A stretch of DNA of 64,000 bases from Anopheles merus (Eukaryota > Arthropoda > Insecta > Diptera > Culicidae). The notes beneath the pieces are model-generated. The model ran no database searches. It had not been told where the DNA came from and saw only the letters and a list, made by a program, of their open reading frames with translations. How positions within the stretch are numbered: position 1 is the first letter of the stretch; each line of letters starts with the position of its first letter. A program made the position numbers and the translations under genes. This document shows positions 1 through 12,437 of the stretch, in pieces. Where the stretch lies: assembly GCF_017562075.2 (NCBI RefSeq), contig NC_054082.1, forward strand, positions 10,245,050 through 10,309,049. The letters are read 5' to 3'.

Positions 1-364
1 GTTTTGTTAATTATTTCGCTTTCATTCTGTCATTTCCGTCAAAAAAAAATTGTTACAACTAAACGAAATTAACTAAATGTAATCAACCCACCCGTCAATA
101 TGACGGGTTCCGTAGAATGAAAATCATATGTGAAAATCATATCACATCTGTGAAAATCTATGAAACTTAAGAAAATAATATTTATGCTACAAACTTATAG
201 TATGTTATGATCAATTTACGAAAAGAAAAAAAACGAAATTAAACAAAAGGTATTGTTCGTATTTCACTGCAAAGTTCAAATTCCGTCAAATTAACGGGTT
301 CCGTAAACCTAGTGTAAATCAACAACTAATAACATTCTTATAGCTGTACTATTTTTATTTCTAA
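1..364. other. AT-rich noncoding stretch with diverged internal repeats
   Basis: No gene is seen. Two related blocks with the core ACGGGTTCCGTA occur at about 93-113 and 287-307, each preceded by a CCGTCAA motif, so they look like two diverged copies of one repeat about 194 bp apart. A small TGAAAATC repeat lies at 119-157. This could be the edge of a satellite or transposon that continues left of the window. Confidence 0.4.
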
Positions 365-545
365 AGCTACGCACGGCTCCAATTATGAACACAGTTGTCA
401 AGTCGTACGACTTTAATAACATGTTCTTTATAGGTTTGATTCCTAAGCTCGTTTGTTCCGGGATACGGGTAAGCTCTTTTGATGCCGGTACACTAAGAGG
501 TTTCATGAACGCTCCAAACATTTTGGGGAAGCCGTACTTGCCGGA
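365..545 (+). repeat. Diverged tRNA-derived SINE-like head
   Basis: The stretch around 390-425 matches, with a few substitutions, the head of the SINE at 19520-19726 read on its own sense strand: the GTCAA..TCGTACGACTT..AA..AACATG block is shared. It is followed at 432-442 by GGTTTGATTCC, close to the polymerase III B-box consensus GGTTCGANTCC. Similarity fades downstream. I infer a second, older or different SINE family with the same tRNA-like promoter. The ends are approximate and no target duplication was found. Confidence 0.45.
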
Positions 546-633
546 GGTGCATGCAAAGCAATGACAGAGAAAGTGAAATATGTATTAAATGTGGCCTCTC
601 ACATTCACTACTACCGATTGACTACAAGCCCGC

Positions 634-890
634 ATGATTCCGGACGATTCCGGACGATTCCGGTCGATTTCGGTCGATTCCGGGCGATTCCAGCCGTTTC
701 AGGTCGATTCCGACTATTAAGACGATTCCGGACGATTACGACGATTCCGGACGATTCCAGACGATTCGAACGACTCCGGAAGATTTCAGACGATTCTCGA
801 CGATCCCGGGCGATTCCGACGATTCCGGACGATTCCGACGATTCCGGACGATTCCGGCAGATTATGGAATATTCCGAACGATTCCGGTGG
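634..890 (+). repeat. Minisatellite, ~10-bp unit CGATTCCGGA
   Basis: About 25 imperfect units of CGATTCCGGA run in one orientation. Units vary in length (9-11 bp) and by point changes such as GGTCGATTT. The array keeps a reading frame open (Arg/Phe/Ser-rich, 561-896), but this is a by-product of the repeat. The unit is closely related to the CCGGATCACT unit inside the MITE at 63308-63898. Confidence 0.85.
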
Positions 891-984
891 AACTAGTGAT
901 TCCTTCTCTCTGGACTCGGAATCGGAATCATACTTATTGGAACCGGAGCGGAACCGTGGGTGCGATCCGGAGAACCCATCTCTA
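891..984. mobile_element. Probable right end of a hAT-like element carrying the minisatellite
   Basis: Downstream of the minisatellite the sequence stays rich in CGGAATC/CCGGAG words and ends at 975-984 with CCCATCTCTA. Its reverse complement, TAGAGATGGG, resembles the TAGTGATGGG terminus of the MITE at the other end of the window. No matching left end or repeated GATAGCTC flank is visible, so the element is either left-truncated or continues beyond position 1. Confidence 0.4.
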
Positions 985-999
985 GATAGCTCCCGGGGC

Positions 1000-3900
1000 A
1001 TGGCAGGGTGGCGGTAATTATGTTCCGCATTCTGCCAGCCCAGAAAGAGTCCAGAGCCCCGAGATCGTGTGAGACAGTTTTATTTAAATATTGTATTGTT
1101 GTAACCGATCTAAAAGGCCTTCGTTTTGCAACATTCTTCCTGGAATGGAAAATTGAGAGGAAAGTTTTCCATTCTCGCAAAACCCCCCGGCTAGACCGTG
1201 GGAGGCACAACGCGCAACGCATGTTCTGACGAGTTGCGTGTGGGAGCCCGATTTATTGCTAGGCAACGATTTGCACGATTTTCCGCTTCTATCTCGTTGG
1301 TACGATCAACTGTGCGGGTGCTTATCGGAGCCGATCGATCGAGTATGGCACGCGTAAATTAACGCTAAACGCGATAATCTAGCCTAATCGCCCGCTCCGA
1401 TCCAATGATTAGCGAACTTCGTTTGGCCTTATCAAGACAAATAGTTTGACACATCAATGTTCAATGTCTCGTTTCCCATCCCGGTAGCATGGGAATTGAT
1501 TCTCACCGACTGTTTTTGTACCGCCCTACCCTTTCCGTAACCTTCGCTGAGGTGTGTAAAATATCCCCCCAACAATGCAATTGTCAATTCAAGAGGTTCA
1601 ATTCGCAAGTTGAAAAAAAAAACCCTCAAACACACACACACACCAGGAGAGCTGGATTGTTTACCGGTTTACCGGTCTTACTGTTTCATCATGGTTACGC
1701 TTTGGGATGATTGGGACATAAGTGACCTACCTGAGGGATTTACCCATAATTCTGACCCGCTCCCCGTCCTTCCCCTTCGCAAGTCATTTCGAAAACAAGC
1801 AATCAGCGGTTCAGCGATACGTCCGGGGCAAACTGGTTTGCGGTGCTTACCGGCCCGAGCATCCGGATCTACCCGGTTGCGTTCGGAGGGCGGGTGGTGG
1901 CTAGGTCTTGTGGTGGGTGGATCTTGTTTTTCGAACCGAAGGCTTCTTAGCCGATGACATCAACTGCCGAAGGCATCATGAAGCGAAAGAAAGTGAAGCC
2001 TCATCGGAGTGTGCCAGCGGGGGTTGGGGCGGATGGGTTGGTTTGGAGGTGGATGACCGGGACAAGGCTCCACTGATAAAGCCTCCAACAAGCAAGATTG
2101 CATTGCTTAGGGGAGGGGCAAGGATAACCACAGCCCGGCTAGAAGCTTGCCGGAAGCTAATTTTTGCCTTGCCTTGCAGATATGGAATGATTTACGGTAA
2201 TTGGCAACGTGTAAGGTACATTTTTATATTAATAATTAATTTTGCCAGGCTGTGACAGCCTTAGCATTTCACCGCAAGAATTAAAGAATGAATTACCAAT
2301 GTCTAGAATCGGGCCCTGGTGCAAAAATCTGAACATTGAACATTGCTGGACGACCGCTTTCGCACCACAATCCCTGATGAGCTTTAAATTTTGACGCCCT
2401 GTCGCTAACGTCTGTGTCTGTGCTGTAATCGACCGCGTCTGGGAAACCTTCACACATTGGGATTCCTCACTCAGGTAGCTGCTGAGTTCCTGTTGGCGGA
2501 GAGCTGCGAATAGGTCGTCGGGATAATACTACACCATTGGATTGGGCAGTCTTTGCCCGGTACTGGTGTCGTACTGTGTCACTATCAACAATACTTGCTG
2601 CCGGCTGTTGCTGTCGTCTTGAGACTCGAAGTGGCTCGAATAGCTGCAGTGATAAGCGTCCCAGTCTGGGAAGGTGCCACAAACTCACACTCACACGCTC
2701 GTACATGCAAGGTCTGGCCTCACTCTAGCCGCAACTCTGTCGGCAATCTCATCGTCGATGTCGTCGTCTAATCGGCTGTTGGCTCTCGGTTCCGAGTCTG
2801 GCGTGTTGGGTGCTCCGAATGGTGGTACACATTTTGATAAGAAATTTAATTTGAGATTGAATGGAATAGATTTGAGATTTACAGAATCCCTTTTATATTT
2901 ATTTTGGAACTAATGCCACTTATATTGAGAATTATGTCTGAAAAGGTTCAGTTTTTCTGTCAACCTAATTGACTTGTAAACACAATTTGTTCACCCATGT
3001 GTCGTCCGATCCCTTCTTACTAAGCAGGGGTGTCAAACGCGATACTGAAACGATTAAACATTCCATTAATCCAACGAGCAATGTTAGTCTTACCTGTTCT
3101 CCCTTCTCACTCTCCCTCTTCCAAGAAAGTGTGCCTCCAAAAAACACCTGGCAGCAGCAGCAGACCAATTTCGCACCCCGTCCCATCTCTCTCTCTCTCT
3201 GTGCAGTTGTGCGTGTCGTTGAGGTGTGTGGTTAAAATGTGTTAATCACACTGCGCCCGCCATCAAGTCACCTCCCCCTCCCTTCACCCGGCAAATGTCA
3301 TCGTCGTCGTCGTCGTCGTCGTTCCGGCTGCCAGCTTTGCACGAGAGTGAGTGAGTGAGTGTGTGTGTGTACGAGCGCACGCCTGTCTATAGGGTAGTAG
3401 GGCTCGGGCTTGATCAGCTGCGGATCGCACAACCGGCAAAGGTTTAGCAAGGCGCGGATGGCGCAGAGGGGAAGGACACTGGAACGATGTAAACAGATGC
3501 CCATCGCAGTCGTCGTAGTGGTTTTTGTAGCCGTCGTCGTCGTCGTCGAGGTTGGTTGTCGCCGTCACTGAGGGTGGCTCACAGTGAGTCGCTCGTTGTC
3601 GGTCGAACAGTGTTGGTGTGTGGAGTGCGCGTGCAGCAACAAACAGCACAACAAGCAGAACAGCTGACTGGCATTAGTGTGTGCTTCGGGACGGGTTGGG
3701 CGGTCGGGTTTTGTTCTCTTCCTTCCGTGTACGCTGGAGCTGAGTGTTTCCGCTTAACAGAGGTGTGTTTGTGATCTTTAGTTGCAGTTGTAAATACCGG
3801 CCAGCGGTCTATGACGGTTCGATCGGGAGTGAAAGTTTCATAAGCGCATCCGGGGCACATTTCCGGTGACAAGTCGCCGGCTAAGCTAGTCTTGTTTTCG

Positions 3901-5538
3901 TTGTTGTTTGTGGCATCGGAATTGAGGTTAGTGAGGTGTAAATTTTTCGATGCGCTTTGGGCAGTGGTTGCTTTCAATCCCCCCGAGAACGTTCCAGAAA
4001 GCCAATCGAAACCAACCGGAGGCTTCAATTGCCTAAGCGATTGCTTAAAGCCCCAGTCCCGGTTACGACAAGTGCTTCGCGAGAGTGAAAAAAAAACCAA
4101 CAAACCCTATCCCATCGACAATATCGTAAAACTGTCCCCGGGCAGTGATGGAAAGCTTGAGCGATCTAGACTGACCGTGACAAGAGCCGGGCGCCTGGCT
4201 CGGTACATTGTTTTCACGAACAGAACAGAGCCAGATAGTTGTAAAGATTACAAGTGCTGCAAGACTGGCCCATTTGAGAGCATGCTGGAAGACAGCAGCA
4301 GCAGCGAGAGTCGTACGGTCCGGGCGTCGGTATCTTATCTGTGCGGAGCAAACCCGATTGCCGCTGGAGTGTGCTGGTGCGGCCCCTAACGACACCAAGG
4401 CTGGAATGCATACGATACGGGGCGGCGTTGCTTGCCTTGCCCAGCGCCCAAACCCACCCCTAGCTCAAACCCCAACAAGGAAATGCAGCAGCCAACGTTC
4501 GCAGCCCTTTAGCGCAGCGACGTGCGACGTGCGGTGCACTATCGGATTAACGCGGCTACCGGTTCATGCCTAGCATAAGCAAAATCTCAATGAAAGTCCT
4601 TCGTTGTGCCTTAAGGCAACAGTCATCGCTTTATCAACCATCGACTGGGTGTCTGTGTGTGTGTGTGTGGGCAATTGTTCTGTGCAGGGTCGAGCGGCAA
4701 AGCGCATAGAGCTGCCTGGGGCTAGACCGGGCTGGGACACAAAATAATGCATTTAATTGGTGCGCGAAGTGATTGCAGCAGTGCTGCCGAATCAATCAAT
4801 GCCGGAGACCTTTTCCCCGCGGGCGCTGTGTAATGTCACACTCCGAGCGCGATGAGATCATGCTGATGGGTTGTAATGTCTTGTCCGTTGGAAATACAAA
4901 CAAATTCCCCGACAGCTGCTCGTATCGTTTGAATCAATGCATAAAGCTTGGGCGTAAATTGCAGGAAATCCCGCGTTTACTGAATTTTGCAACCTTTATA
5001 GAGAGGAAGCATGGTTTAACGATACGATAGTCTTAAGCTCAAATTTTGCATGAAATGGATCCTTCAATATTCGGGAAAGGTTGTCAGTTTAAGAAACACA
5101 ATCTATTACAGACTGATAACATTTGAAATCTTATTTTTAATGAATTCTTAAAAAAAGAAATTATTTTTTTCAATGTAGTTCTAAAAATGTTTGGATGAAA
5201 TATTGCCTTATGTAGCACGAAGCATTTTGTTTAAAATTGGGTAATATTTGCCGAAAAAATGATCTACAATGCACAACATATTCGTACAACGCTGTACACT
5301 ATCGCTGTATCGCACATTTGGCATGTGATCGCTAAACGCGTAGACTTGAGCATTTCATTATCACTCAACTATACGAGCCGAGAGAGCTGCAGGTTATCAT
5401 CTGACGGCGAGCACGTCACCGAACGCGGTTCGCTGCATCACGTGAGGCTCACGATTGACCGATCTGATTGACACATTGGCTCTGGATCCCCTTTACGTTA
5501 CCATTAATTTTCTCGTTTGCTTTTCCCTTCTTTTGCAG
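1000..5538. other. Noncoding upstream region of the ClC gene; possible untranslated first exon
   Basis: No coding exon is supported here. A GA/GT- and GTC-rich stretch at 3200-3800 has the look of a mosquito 5' untranslated leader. The acceptor at 5537-5538 shows that at least one upstream noncoding exon must exist, most likely in this interval. Trinucleotide runs occur at 3297-3322 and 3529-3549, and GT runs at 3357-3370 and 4652-4669. The interval 5040-5260 is AT-rich with nothing recognisable. Confidence 0.4.
3297..3322. repeat. (GTC)n microsatellite
   Basis: Eight near-perfect GTC units. A second GTC run lies at 3529-3549 and a GAGT/GT run at 3343-3370. Confidence 0.9.
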
Positions 5539-5936
5539 GTTTTGCTCTGCCTCGCGCGCGTAACATAGGAGACGTTAGAAGCTAGTGTTTTGTGTAGTTC
5601 CAGCATCGTGACATATGTGCCAATTTAACCCGAAACGGGAGGGAAAGATCCAAGATAGTGTTGTGCGGTAAAGCGGTTCTGATGTGTTGTGCGCGGTACC
5701 AGCTAACCGAGGACGCAGTGTGAAGTTAGTTTGTGTTTGAGATTGACAACCGATCATCCCTACCCGGCCATCCCGCAACGATGAAGAACCGAAAGTTTGG
5801 CATGGCGGGCGTCGGAAGCGCCAATGGCGAGATGGACTTCCTTACCGTGCCGACGAAGATCACGCCGGTAAAGCAGATGATGGCGGAGCTACAGAGCGAC
5901 GACGAGGAGCCCGGTCTCGGCTACACGCACACGCTG
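5539..5936 (+). CDS. ClC-a: ClC chloride channel, alternative 5' exon A (5' UTR plus 52-residue N-terminus)
   Basis: The exon begins after a good acceptor (TTCTTTTGCAG at 5528-5538), carries about 242 bp of untranslated leader, and starts translation at ATG 5781. It ends at 5936 before GTAAGT in phase 0. The 52 residues end in GYTHTL, and joining them to the constant exon at 21133 gives THTL-MYGRYTKDLG. The same junction context is found in vertebrate ClC-2 (QTLMYGRYTQDLG, from family knowledge), so this is probably the ancestral-type N-terminus. The segment is cytoplasmic and acidic near its end (SDDEEPG). The predicted isoform is about 1037 residues. The intron to 21133 is about 15.2 kb. 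Confidence 0.8.
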
Positions 5937-8223
5937 GTAAGTACACACAACTGGGGCACTGTGCATATAGGCTTTAGCGATCGTCGTATTTGAACGTGCA
6001 CGAGCATGAAAGGGTTAATATTTCTCTTCTGGGGTAGCATTTTTAAACTATAAACCGTGCCGGCCAAGAATCCCGACTTGCCAACTCGCCGCTAAGTGGT
6101 ATACGGCGTGCGTTTGGGTAAAGCACCACCGTCATTACCAGCACGAACCTTCGCCCCTGAACTACCCTCTGTTGACAGTGGGATAGAATGATCAAACAAA
6201 CGGAAAGGCGCACCCGCGCAAACAGAGCGTCCAGATTCGCCGTCATGACGAAGGTTTCACGTCCCGGTCGAGAGAGAGAGAGAGAGTTGCTGGTAAGCGT
6301 GGCTTGGAGTAGGGACCGCGCTAGCTGCTAGGAATTGATAATGCAGCGCCAAAAAAGGCCAATCATAAGGGGGCGTTGTTATTTTCGCAAACGATCGTCT
6401 GTTTCCTTGAGGAACTCAGGTGCATTCATCCTTGATCAATAACTGTATGCCATTGGCATAAAAAGTGAGAAAATGCACAAGATACATCGCTTTATGAATT
6501 TAAATCAAGTTAATGTAGTAGCAGATGTGTTTGTTTTTTTTGCGATATGCACGCCTTACTTTTTCATAACTTCTTCGTCTTGCTTCTTTCTAGTGTAACT
6601 ACCTATGTGGTCATACCGGCCTATAGAGGCTTTCGAGACTCATTTAGTGTCAGTTACCTTTTAATGCGGGCGCGTTCGTTGTAGACGGAATACAAACAAA
6701 CCCAAATAATTACCTACGCTGACGCTTGCCCGTCTATTCTGGCCACCGTCATTCCGATAAGGTTTATCGTTTGTTTTGCCCAGCGACGCCGAAAATTAGA
6801 TAAAAACCAACATGAAGTTGCTGTTGTACGCTATGCTCAAGCATGATGAATGGATCAACAACCGGATCTTATCTGCTGTGCGTGGTGATCGCTTAATTGT
6901 TTTACGATTCGGTAGCATCAGTCATTCGGTGATTAAACCCAAACATAGTCGGCATGTTTGGGCACGTGGCACGCGTTCACCGTTTATTTAACCGATAACC
7001 GGTGCGTCAAGCTTCCTATTTAATTAACAATCAGACCAGAACAGAAACATTGACGATCTGATTCCGGGAATACAATCGAAACAAGAACAGTGTTGGAGAC
7101 CTAGGGAAAAAGCTGGAAACTCTAGAAAGAGACTGAGATCGGATCAGAGGTTATTTGGGATTATGTTGGGATCATATCTTTATTCATCCATTATTCGAAC
7201 AGATGCCTAAGATAGGAATTGGACTACTGATAACGAGAGTACATTCTCAAGTACACTCAGTATTACATTTTGACAGTTAGCTAGTGACTGGGACCTACAC
7301 GGTCACTACTTGAACTACAGGGTTTGAAGTTGTGTAATTGAATATACGGAAAGTAAATCACAGTTGACACAATGACTTTCAAAGACCTCTGAATAGAACC
7401 TGATTTGATGATGGGCTAAGAAGTTGGGGCAAGGATAGGAACAGTAGAGACAGGACACTGATCGGCACTGACAAGCACGTACATCATTGCGATCCCGCAA
7501 CGTTGCCCCACAACCGGACAATGTGATCTTTTAGATCATTGAACCTACTAATGAACGAAATCACCTATTCCCACGATAGATCACTCCATCACACACCACT
7601 GTCTTCGTAGCGATAGATTATGTTCCGTTTTGTCATTGCTTTTCACGGCCACAACATTAAACTTGACACTAGCAGCTCTCCAGAAACATCGCACGATACT
7701 GGGAAAGCCCTTTCCAGCGTTACTGGACCGTGGTGATGAACTTGATCGAATCGTAGCGCCCCTCCCTTGCCTGTCCACTCCAATCTCCTATCCAATGCTA
7801 TCACCGTAGTCCCTGACCGTGGAGCTCCACACCGATTGATAAGAGGCTGGTAAGGGCTCACCTTAACTGATTTCTGCCGCTGATGCTACGCTGGTTTTCG
7901 ATCAAAACTCTATCTCACCGATAGCGGCCGGCGGCGTGGCATCGAAATGCTTTTACCGGAGAGTGCAGATTTTATCGACCCAACCGCGCGGAGACTTTTA
8001 TATCTTTCCGGGTGGGGATTTTTTGCCTCCTGTTGTTCCCGCTGGAAAAGAAGAAAACAAACGTACCCGAACCTTGTCCTGAGCGTTTGCACAACCGCTA
8101 GCCGGCCAGTGTCAGTGTCGCGCGCGGGACGCATTGAACGCTTTAATGCGGGACGTGTGGGGGGGCTTTTTTGTAGCTGTTTTCCCGTATTTTGCTGCAA
8201 CCAGAACAACACTACGCTGCAAG
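5937..8223. other. Intronic/noncoding stretch
   Basis: No exon, repeat family or RNA gene recognised. A short GA run lies at 6271-6285. The interval 7400-7860 has a more even base composition but no open frame with splice signals. Confidence 0.4.
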
Positions 8224-8343
8224 ATGAAAATCGACGGAAAACCCCCGTACAACCCACGTCGGTTGAATCGCTACACGACGGCACTGTTGCAGGAAGTCGG
8301 CTACCAGGGCAAAGGCGACGGGGAGGACAGCAATGAAAATACG
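8224..8343 (+). CDS. ClC-a: ClC chloride channel, alternative 5' coding exon B (40 residues)
   Basis: ATG 8224 opens 40 codons (MKIDGKPPYNPRRLNRY..., ending GEDSNENT) that run in phase 0 to a donor GTAAGA at 8344. The phase fits the constant exon at 21133. A possible acceptor (CTGCAACCAG, ending 8206) precedes the ATG by 17 bp, but a promoter-proximal first exon is equally possible. The peptide is basic then acidic, with no signal or membrane segment, as expected for a cytoplasmic ClC N-terminus. Transcript data are needed to confirm that it is used. Confidence 0.55.
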
Positions 8344-11300
8344 GTAAGAGCGCCACTTGCCACAATGCTAATCGGACAGGAATGCGGTGTGTGTGTTGGG
8401 TGCGTGTGTGTGCACGGGCGCCTTGTTTGCATTGCACGCGTGCACGTGACTGCATTCTCGCGCCATATCCGTCACGGCGACGATGGCGCACGCGCCACAC
8501 GACTATCGATGCGTAAACGGGTTACAGCTGTGGTGCGTAGGTTTGAGCGTGGCTGAGATGCATCAGCAACTACACACACACACACACACACAAGTACTAG
8601 AGTCCGTCCACCCGGCCGCACCAGTTACCCTCCCACTCGAACGGATTGGAACCGGTTTGTATGCAATCAATGAAAACTGAATGGAAGGCAATCGAGGGAG
8701 GAGGCAATGTGGAAATGTGCTCTGTTTGCGTATGGTGTTCCCTCCCGGTTTTACGCACCGTACCCGGTTCCGGCAGACCTTTGCAGTAGATCCGTTGCAG
8801 TGGCCTTGACGTTGACCTCAATGATGCAAGCGCATCCAAGCGTGCACGCTGGTGGCATGCATTCCGGCGCATGTGATTGTTAGTGCAAGGAGTTTTCATT
8901 AGACCGAATGCGATGTCGTTTGTCCATCCGATGGCGTATGCTCTTGTTGTCTTTTGCGTGTTCCTTGTGCTTTTCTACACAAAAGCAACGTAAGTGGGAG
9001 GAAATAGAACCTCGTAGTGAGTGGTTTCCTTTGATTTCTATGCTGGAGCATGTACTTCAAAGTAATTCTTTGATTTAAAAAAAAAACCCCTTCAAAGTTT
9101 ATGTAAAATTCTGTGGACAACACACACACAAACGCAACTAATCTACTCTAATTAAACAATAAAAGCATTAGCCCGTTAATACCTTTGTCCCCCGGTATCA
9201 TGATATTCTCTTTCGCTTATCAAACTGTCCCTGTGGCCGCTGCCACGGCCCTATCATTGTTACGTGTTGCCTTATGGGCAGGGAATCGATACGTTCTATT
9301 TCCTGCCCTGTTTGGTCAACCGCACCACGGAGTGGGGTTAAAAATGGATCGGAGGATTTGTGACCGCCTGATCGCATCGTCGTTTGATGAGTTCATCGAC
9401 ATTCCCTGCGCGAAGCACACCTTGCGTCTTGGTTGTGGTTTGCAATCGGTCCGCAGTATGTATTTAGGTTTGGGGAATTAAGACTTTATCGCAGTTCGAT
9501 TAGCCGTTGCCGTTGCCACAACTCTGTTGCTAACGATGTTAGTAAAACAAATCATTAATAATTAAAGGACAAAATGTGTTGCCCTTAAACAACCACATTG
9601 ATTGTTGTGCGCGGAGGCCCCCACTTCAATGCCGGATGGGGGACGTTTTGGTACAACTCTTTGCATATATTCTTTGCCAAAAGTACAGAGAACGCGAATT
9701 TGTACCTATCGGTCAGACAAATACATCCTATGCCAAAATGCTTTTATTCGTTTCCAATTGTCCGCCACGAGCTGTTGGCTTACGTACGTACTTTTCACGA
9801 CAAACCCCGAGGAGCGAGAACCGGGGTCTATCGATCAAAAGATATGCCCACCGGTACAGCGGAATCGCGTTGAACCCGACCTAGGTCAAGCCGCATTAGC
9901 GACGGTGCCGCTCGATGCAATCGCCTGTACGAAAGGGAAACTTATGTGCCAGTCACGCCCAGCAGCCGTCAAGCATCGGCCTAAGGATGACTCGACAATC
10001 GGCTGAACTGATGCCAATTGTATTTGGATGTGTTGTGCCCATTACCGCTCTCAGTAAAAGATGCATTGCACGACTCCAGATCGTACTCAAGCTGTCAGTG
10101 GATCTGGTTTTAAATTTAGCCTGTTTATTAAATGTTGTTAAGATCATTATAAAACGTGCATGACTACTGATTTGTAGCAGTTTTCCCCTAAATAATACCC
10201 TGTTAGCGGTTATCGCATAGCTGGTTATCTGTTATAGTTTAATGCTTTTTTAATGTTCTCTGCTTTTTAGGGATTGCAAAAAAAAACTGTTTTTGACTCC
10301 AAAGTTGATTTTAAACTCATTTTCCATTTGCCTGACGTTTCGTGGGGTAAAACAGCTCCACATGATTATGATAATGGTAATAATCGTTTGGGTAGTTCTG
10401 ATGTCCCATTGTGGGCTTCTAAGTAGAATAGTCATCGCTGGAGTACATCTCCAGGCCGCGAGAAGGTCACAGATTGGCCTGTAGCAGTTTCACAATACTC
10501 AATACACTTGCCAATTGCCGTAAGATACGATAGTTTTTCTCCAACCTTCAGAATTCTTCACCCAACTACCAACGCAACTCGCGCAAGAGATATGCTACTG
10601 TGTTGACAAAAGCTTTTAATGATCGTAATGATCGCGCACACGCGGCACTATCTTGCCCGCAGTCTATTGAACAGTGGGCCCAATGACGCAATCACGGGAA
10701 AAAGGTGCAAGATGCGTGGACATTCCAACTGTTTGGCGTGGTGCGCTGCGCTTAATTAAAACACTTGCTCCCAAATATTGAAACTTCGATAAGAGCGGAA
10801 CACGCTTTCGCATTCTTGCTGAGGTGTAAAAGCAGCGCCGGGAATCTATAAAAGAACATTGCCGGTATCATTTTCACGTCTAGTAGTTCGGTGCGGGTAT
10901 AGTTTAGTGTCCCACGGTTGCGGTGGACACTGGGACACTGAGTACCTGCGGTCTACAGCGCACAGCAATGGTCCGGACGGAAACCCTCAAGAAAGAGCGG
11001 ACCAGACGGCCGCATCCGCTGCTGTGGGACAGCCAGTACGCTACGGTCGAGGTAACTACTACTGCTCTTCTCCATTTGCTCGTTTCGTAACATGACGCTG
11101 GACAGACGTCTTCTCCAACAGGGTGTGGGAAGGGGTTCGTCGAAGCAAAGACTCTGTTGTCCTCTTACCTCACACTCTGCTGCTAACTGACTCACGTCGG
11201 AGAGACAGTGACTACGGAGACAGCATGGGCCATCTGGCTGTCCAGAGGCTGGCGCTTCTTCCCGGTATGCTCGTGTGTTCACTCCGGAGCACTCGAGGCA

Positions 11301-12231
11301 CTAATTTTCCAATTAAAATCCATCAATTTAAATATTTCACCGCGACCGGTGATGGTGATGGTGAGCAGTGCAACCGGGACAGTAATATGGTCCTCTCGGA
11401 AGCGCGTTTGCGAAGAAAGTCACACTCAGGCCCGGTAGACCCGGAGCAGATTGCCGACAAGTTGGTAAACGATCGGTGTTCCACAGTTGTAGGGCGATCT
11501 TTGTGCGTTTCGGTTGCTTGCCAGTACGCTCCTGTCATCCGCGAAGTGTTTGAGTGTGTGTGTGTGTGTGTGTGTCTGTGTGTTTTCAACGCAAGCAAAC
11601 ACTGCTTCCGGTTCAGTGAACGACGCATCTTACACACGGAAGAGATGCTTTTTGGTGCCGAAAGTGTTAGGCTGCGCTGTGTGGAGGAAGGTCTAAGCTG
11701 ACAGCAATTAGAAGAACGCGCCCCCATCAGTGACATACGCTGCGAGAGCATTGGAGTTAGGGGAGGACGAACCAGAAATTCCAGAGTGTGTGTATTGATG
11801 AATGTGCGCAAAAATTTCGGCTCCTCCGGTAAAGCATTATCTCTGTGAATGATTTGACCCAGTTCGTGCGCGCATAGACCTGGCTTTGAAGACAGCTCTC
11901 CAGACTTCCCGGCACCAGTTGGTGTTAGGTCAATTCTCCCCGTCTTCTCGTTAAGCCAATCGGATGCGGCCGTTCCCTTTTCGCATACATTCCCGCATAA
12001 TGCTCTTACCGTTCGCTAGAAACACGAATTGAGCTCTAAATTGTATCAAATTAAATAAGTTCCTGCCTTTGTGCGCTCGGTGGTGATCCGCTGCTGCGTC
12101 AGTGCTGGCCTGCGATCTGCGTCATCCACGTTTGCAGCTTTTGTGTACTCGCATACGCGATCCTTTCCTTCCGTTCGGAAAGCCCATCCCTCTACGTCGG
12201 GCTCTACCTAGTGATCGTCGAGTGTGGTGCG
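8344..12231. other. Intronic/noncoding stretch with a possible internal promoter
   Basis: No coding exon supported. A CA run lies at 8571-8591 and a GT run at 11556-11576. The interval 10850-12231, between a TATA-like box and the next alternative exon, may be the 5' leader of that isoform. Confidence 0.4.
10847..10853 (+). promoter_or_regulatory. TATA-box-like element, candidate internal promoter
   Basis: TATAAAA in a G/C-rich local context, with pyrimidine-rich ATCATTTTCACG about 20-30 bp downstream that could hold an initiator. It lies 1.4 kb before alternative exon C1 of the ClC gene and is a reasonable candidate for an isoform-specific start. Short AT motifs are common, so the evidence is weak. 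Confidence 0.3.
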
Positions 12232-12437
12232 ATGTGGCGAAAATCCGGCAACGATCGGGCGGGAAAGATGCGTGACCGGGCCGGTGGGCACCGGGGACAC
12301 CCGGGCAGCGGTGGGCTGGAGCGGCTCCGTGCCAACAGCACCGACTACACCGAGCGCATCTTTCACGACGAGGAGTTCGGCGAGGAGAACGTCGAGCTGG
12401 TGGACGAGGAGTGGGCCAGCTTCGAGCGGGTGCTCAG
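12232..12437 (+). CDS. ClC-a: ClC chloride channel, alternative 5' coding exon C1
   Basis: ATG 12232 opens MWRKSGNDRAG..., an arginine/glycine-rich then acidic segment ending WASFERVL plus two bases of an Arg codon (phase 2) before the donor GTAAAT at 12438. The next exon, 12592, begins with exactly the one base needed to finish that codon, which makes this intron (154 bp) convincing. Together C1 and C2 supply 136 N-terminal residues, giving a channel isoform of about 1121 residues. Confidence 0.65.

Noticed and set aside
634..890. Repeat array considered as CRISPR
   Set aside because: Units are 10 bp with no spacers, and the genome is eukaryotic.
561..896. 111-codon frame over the left minisatellite
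   Set aside because: It is translated repeat with no unique sequence.
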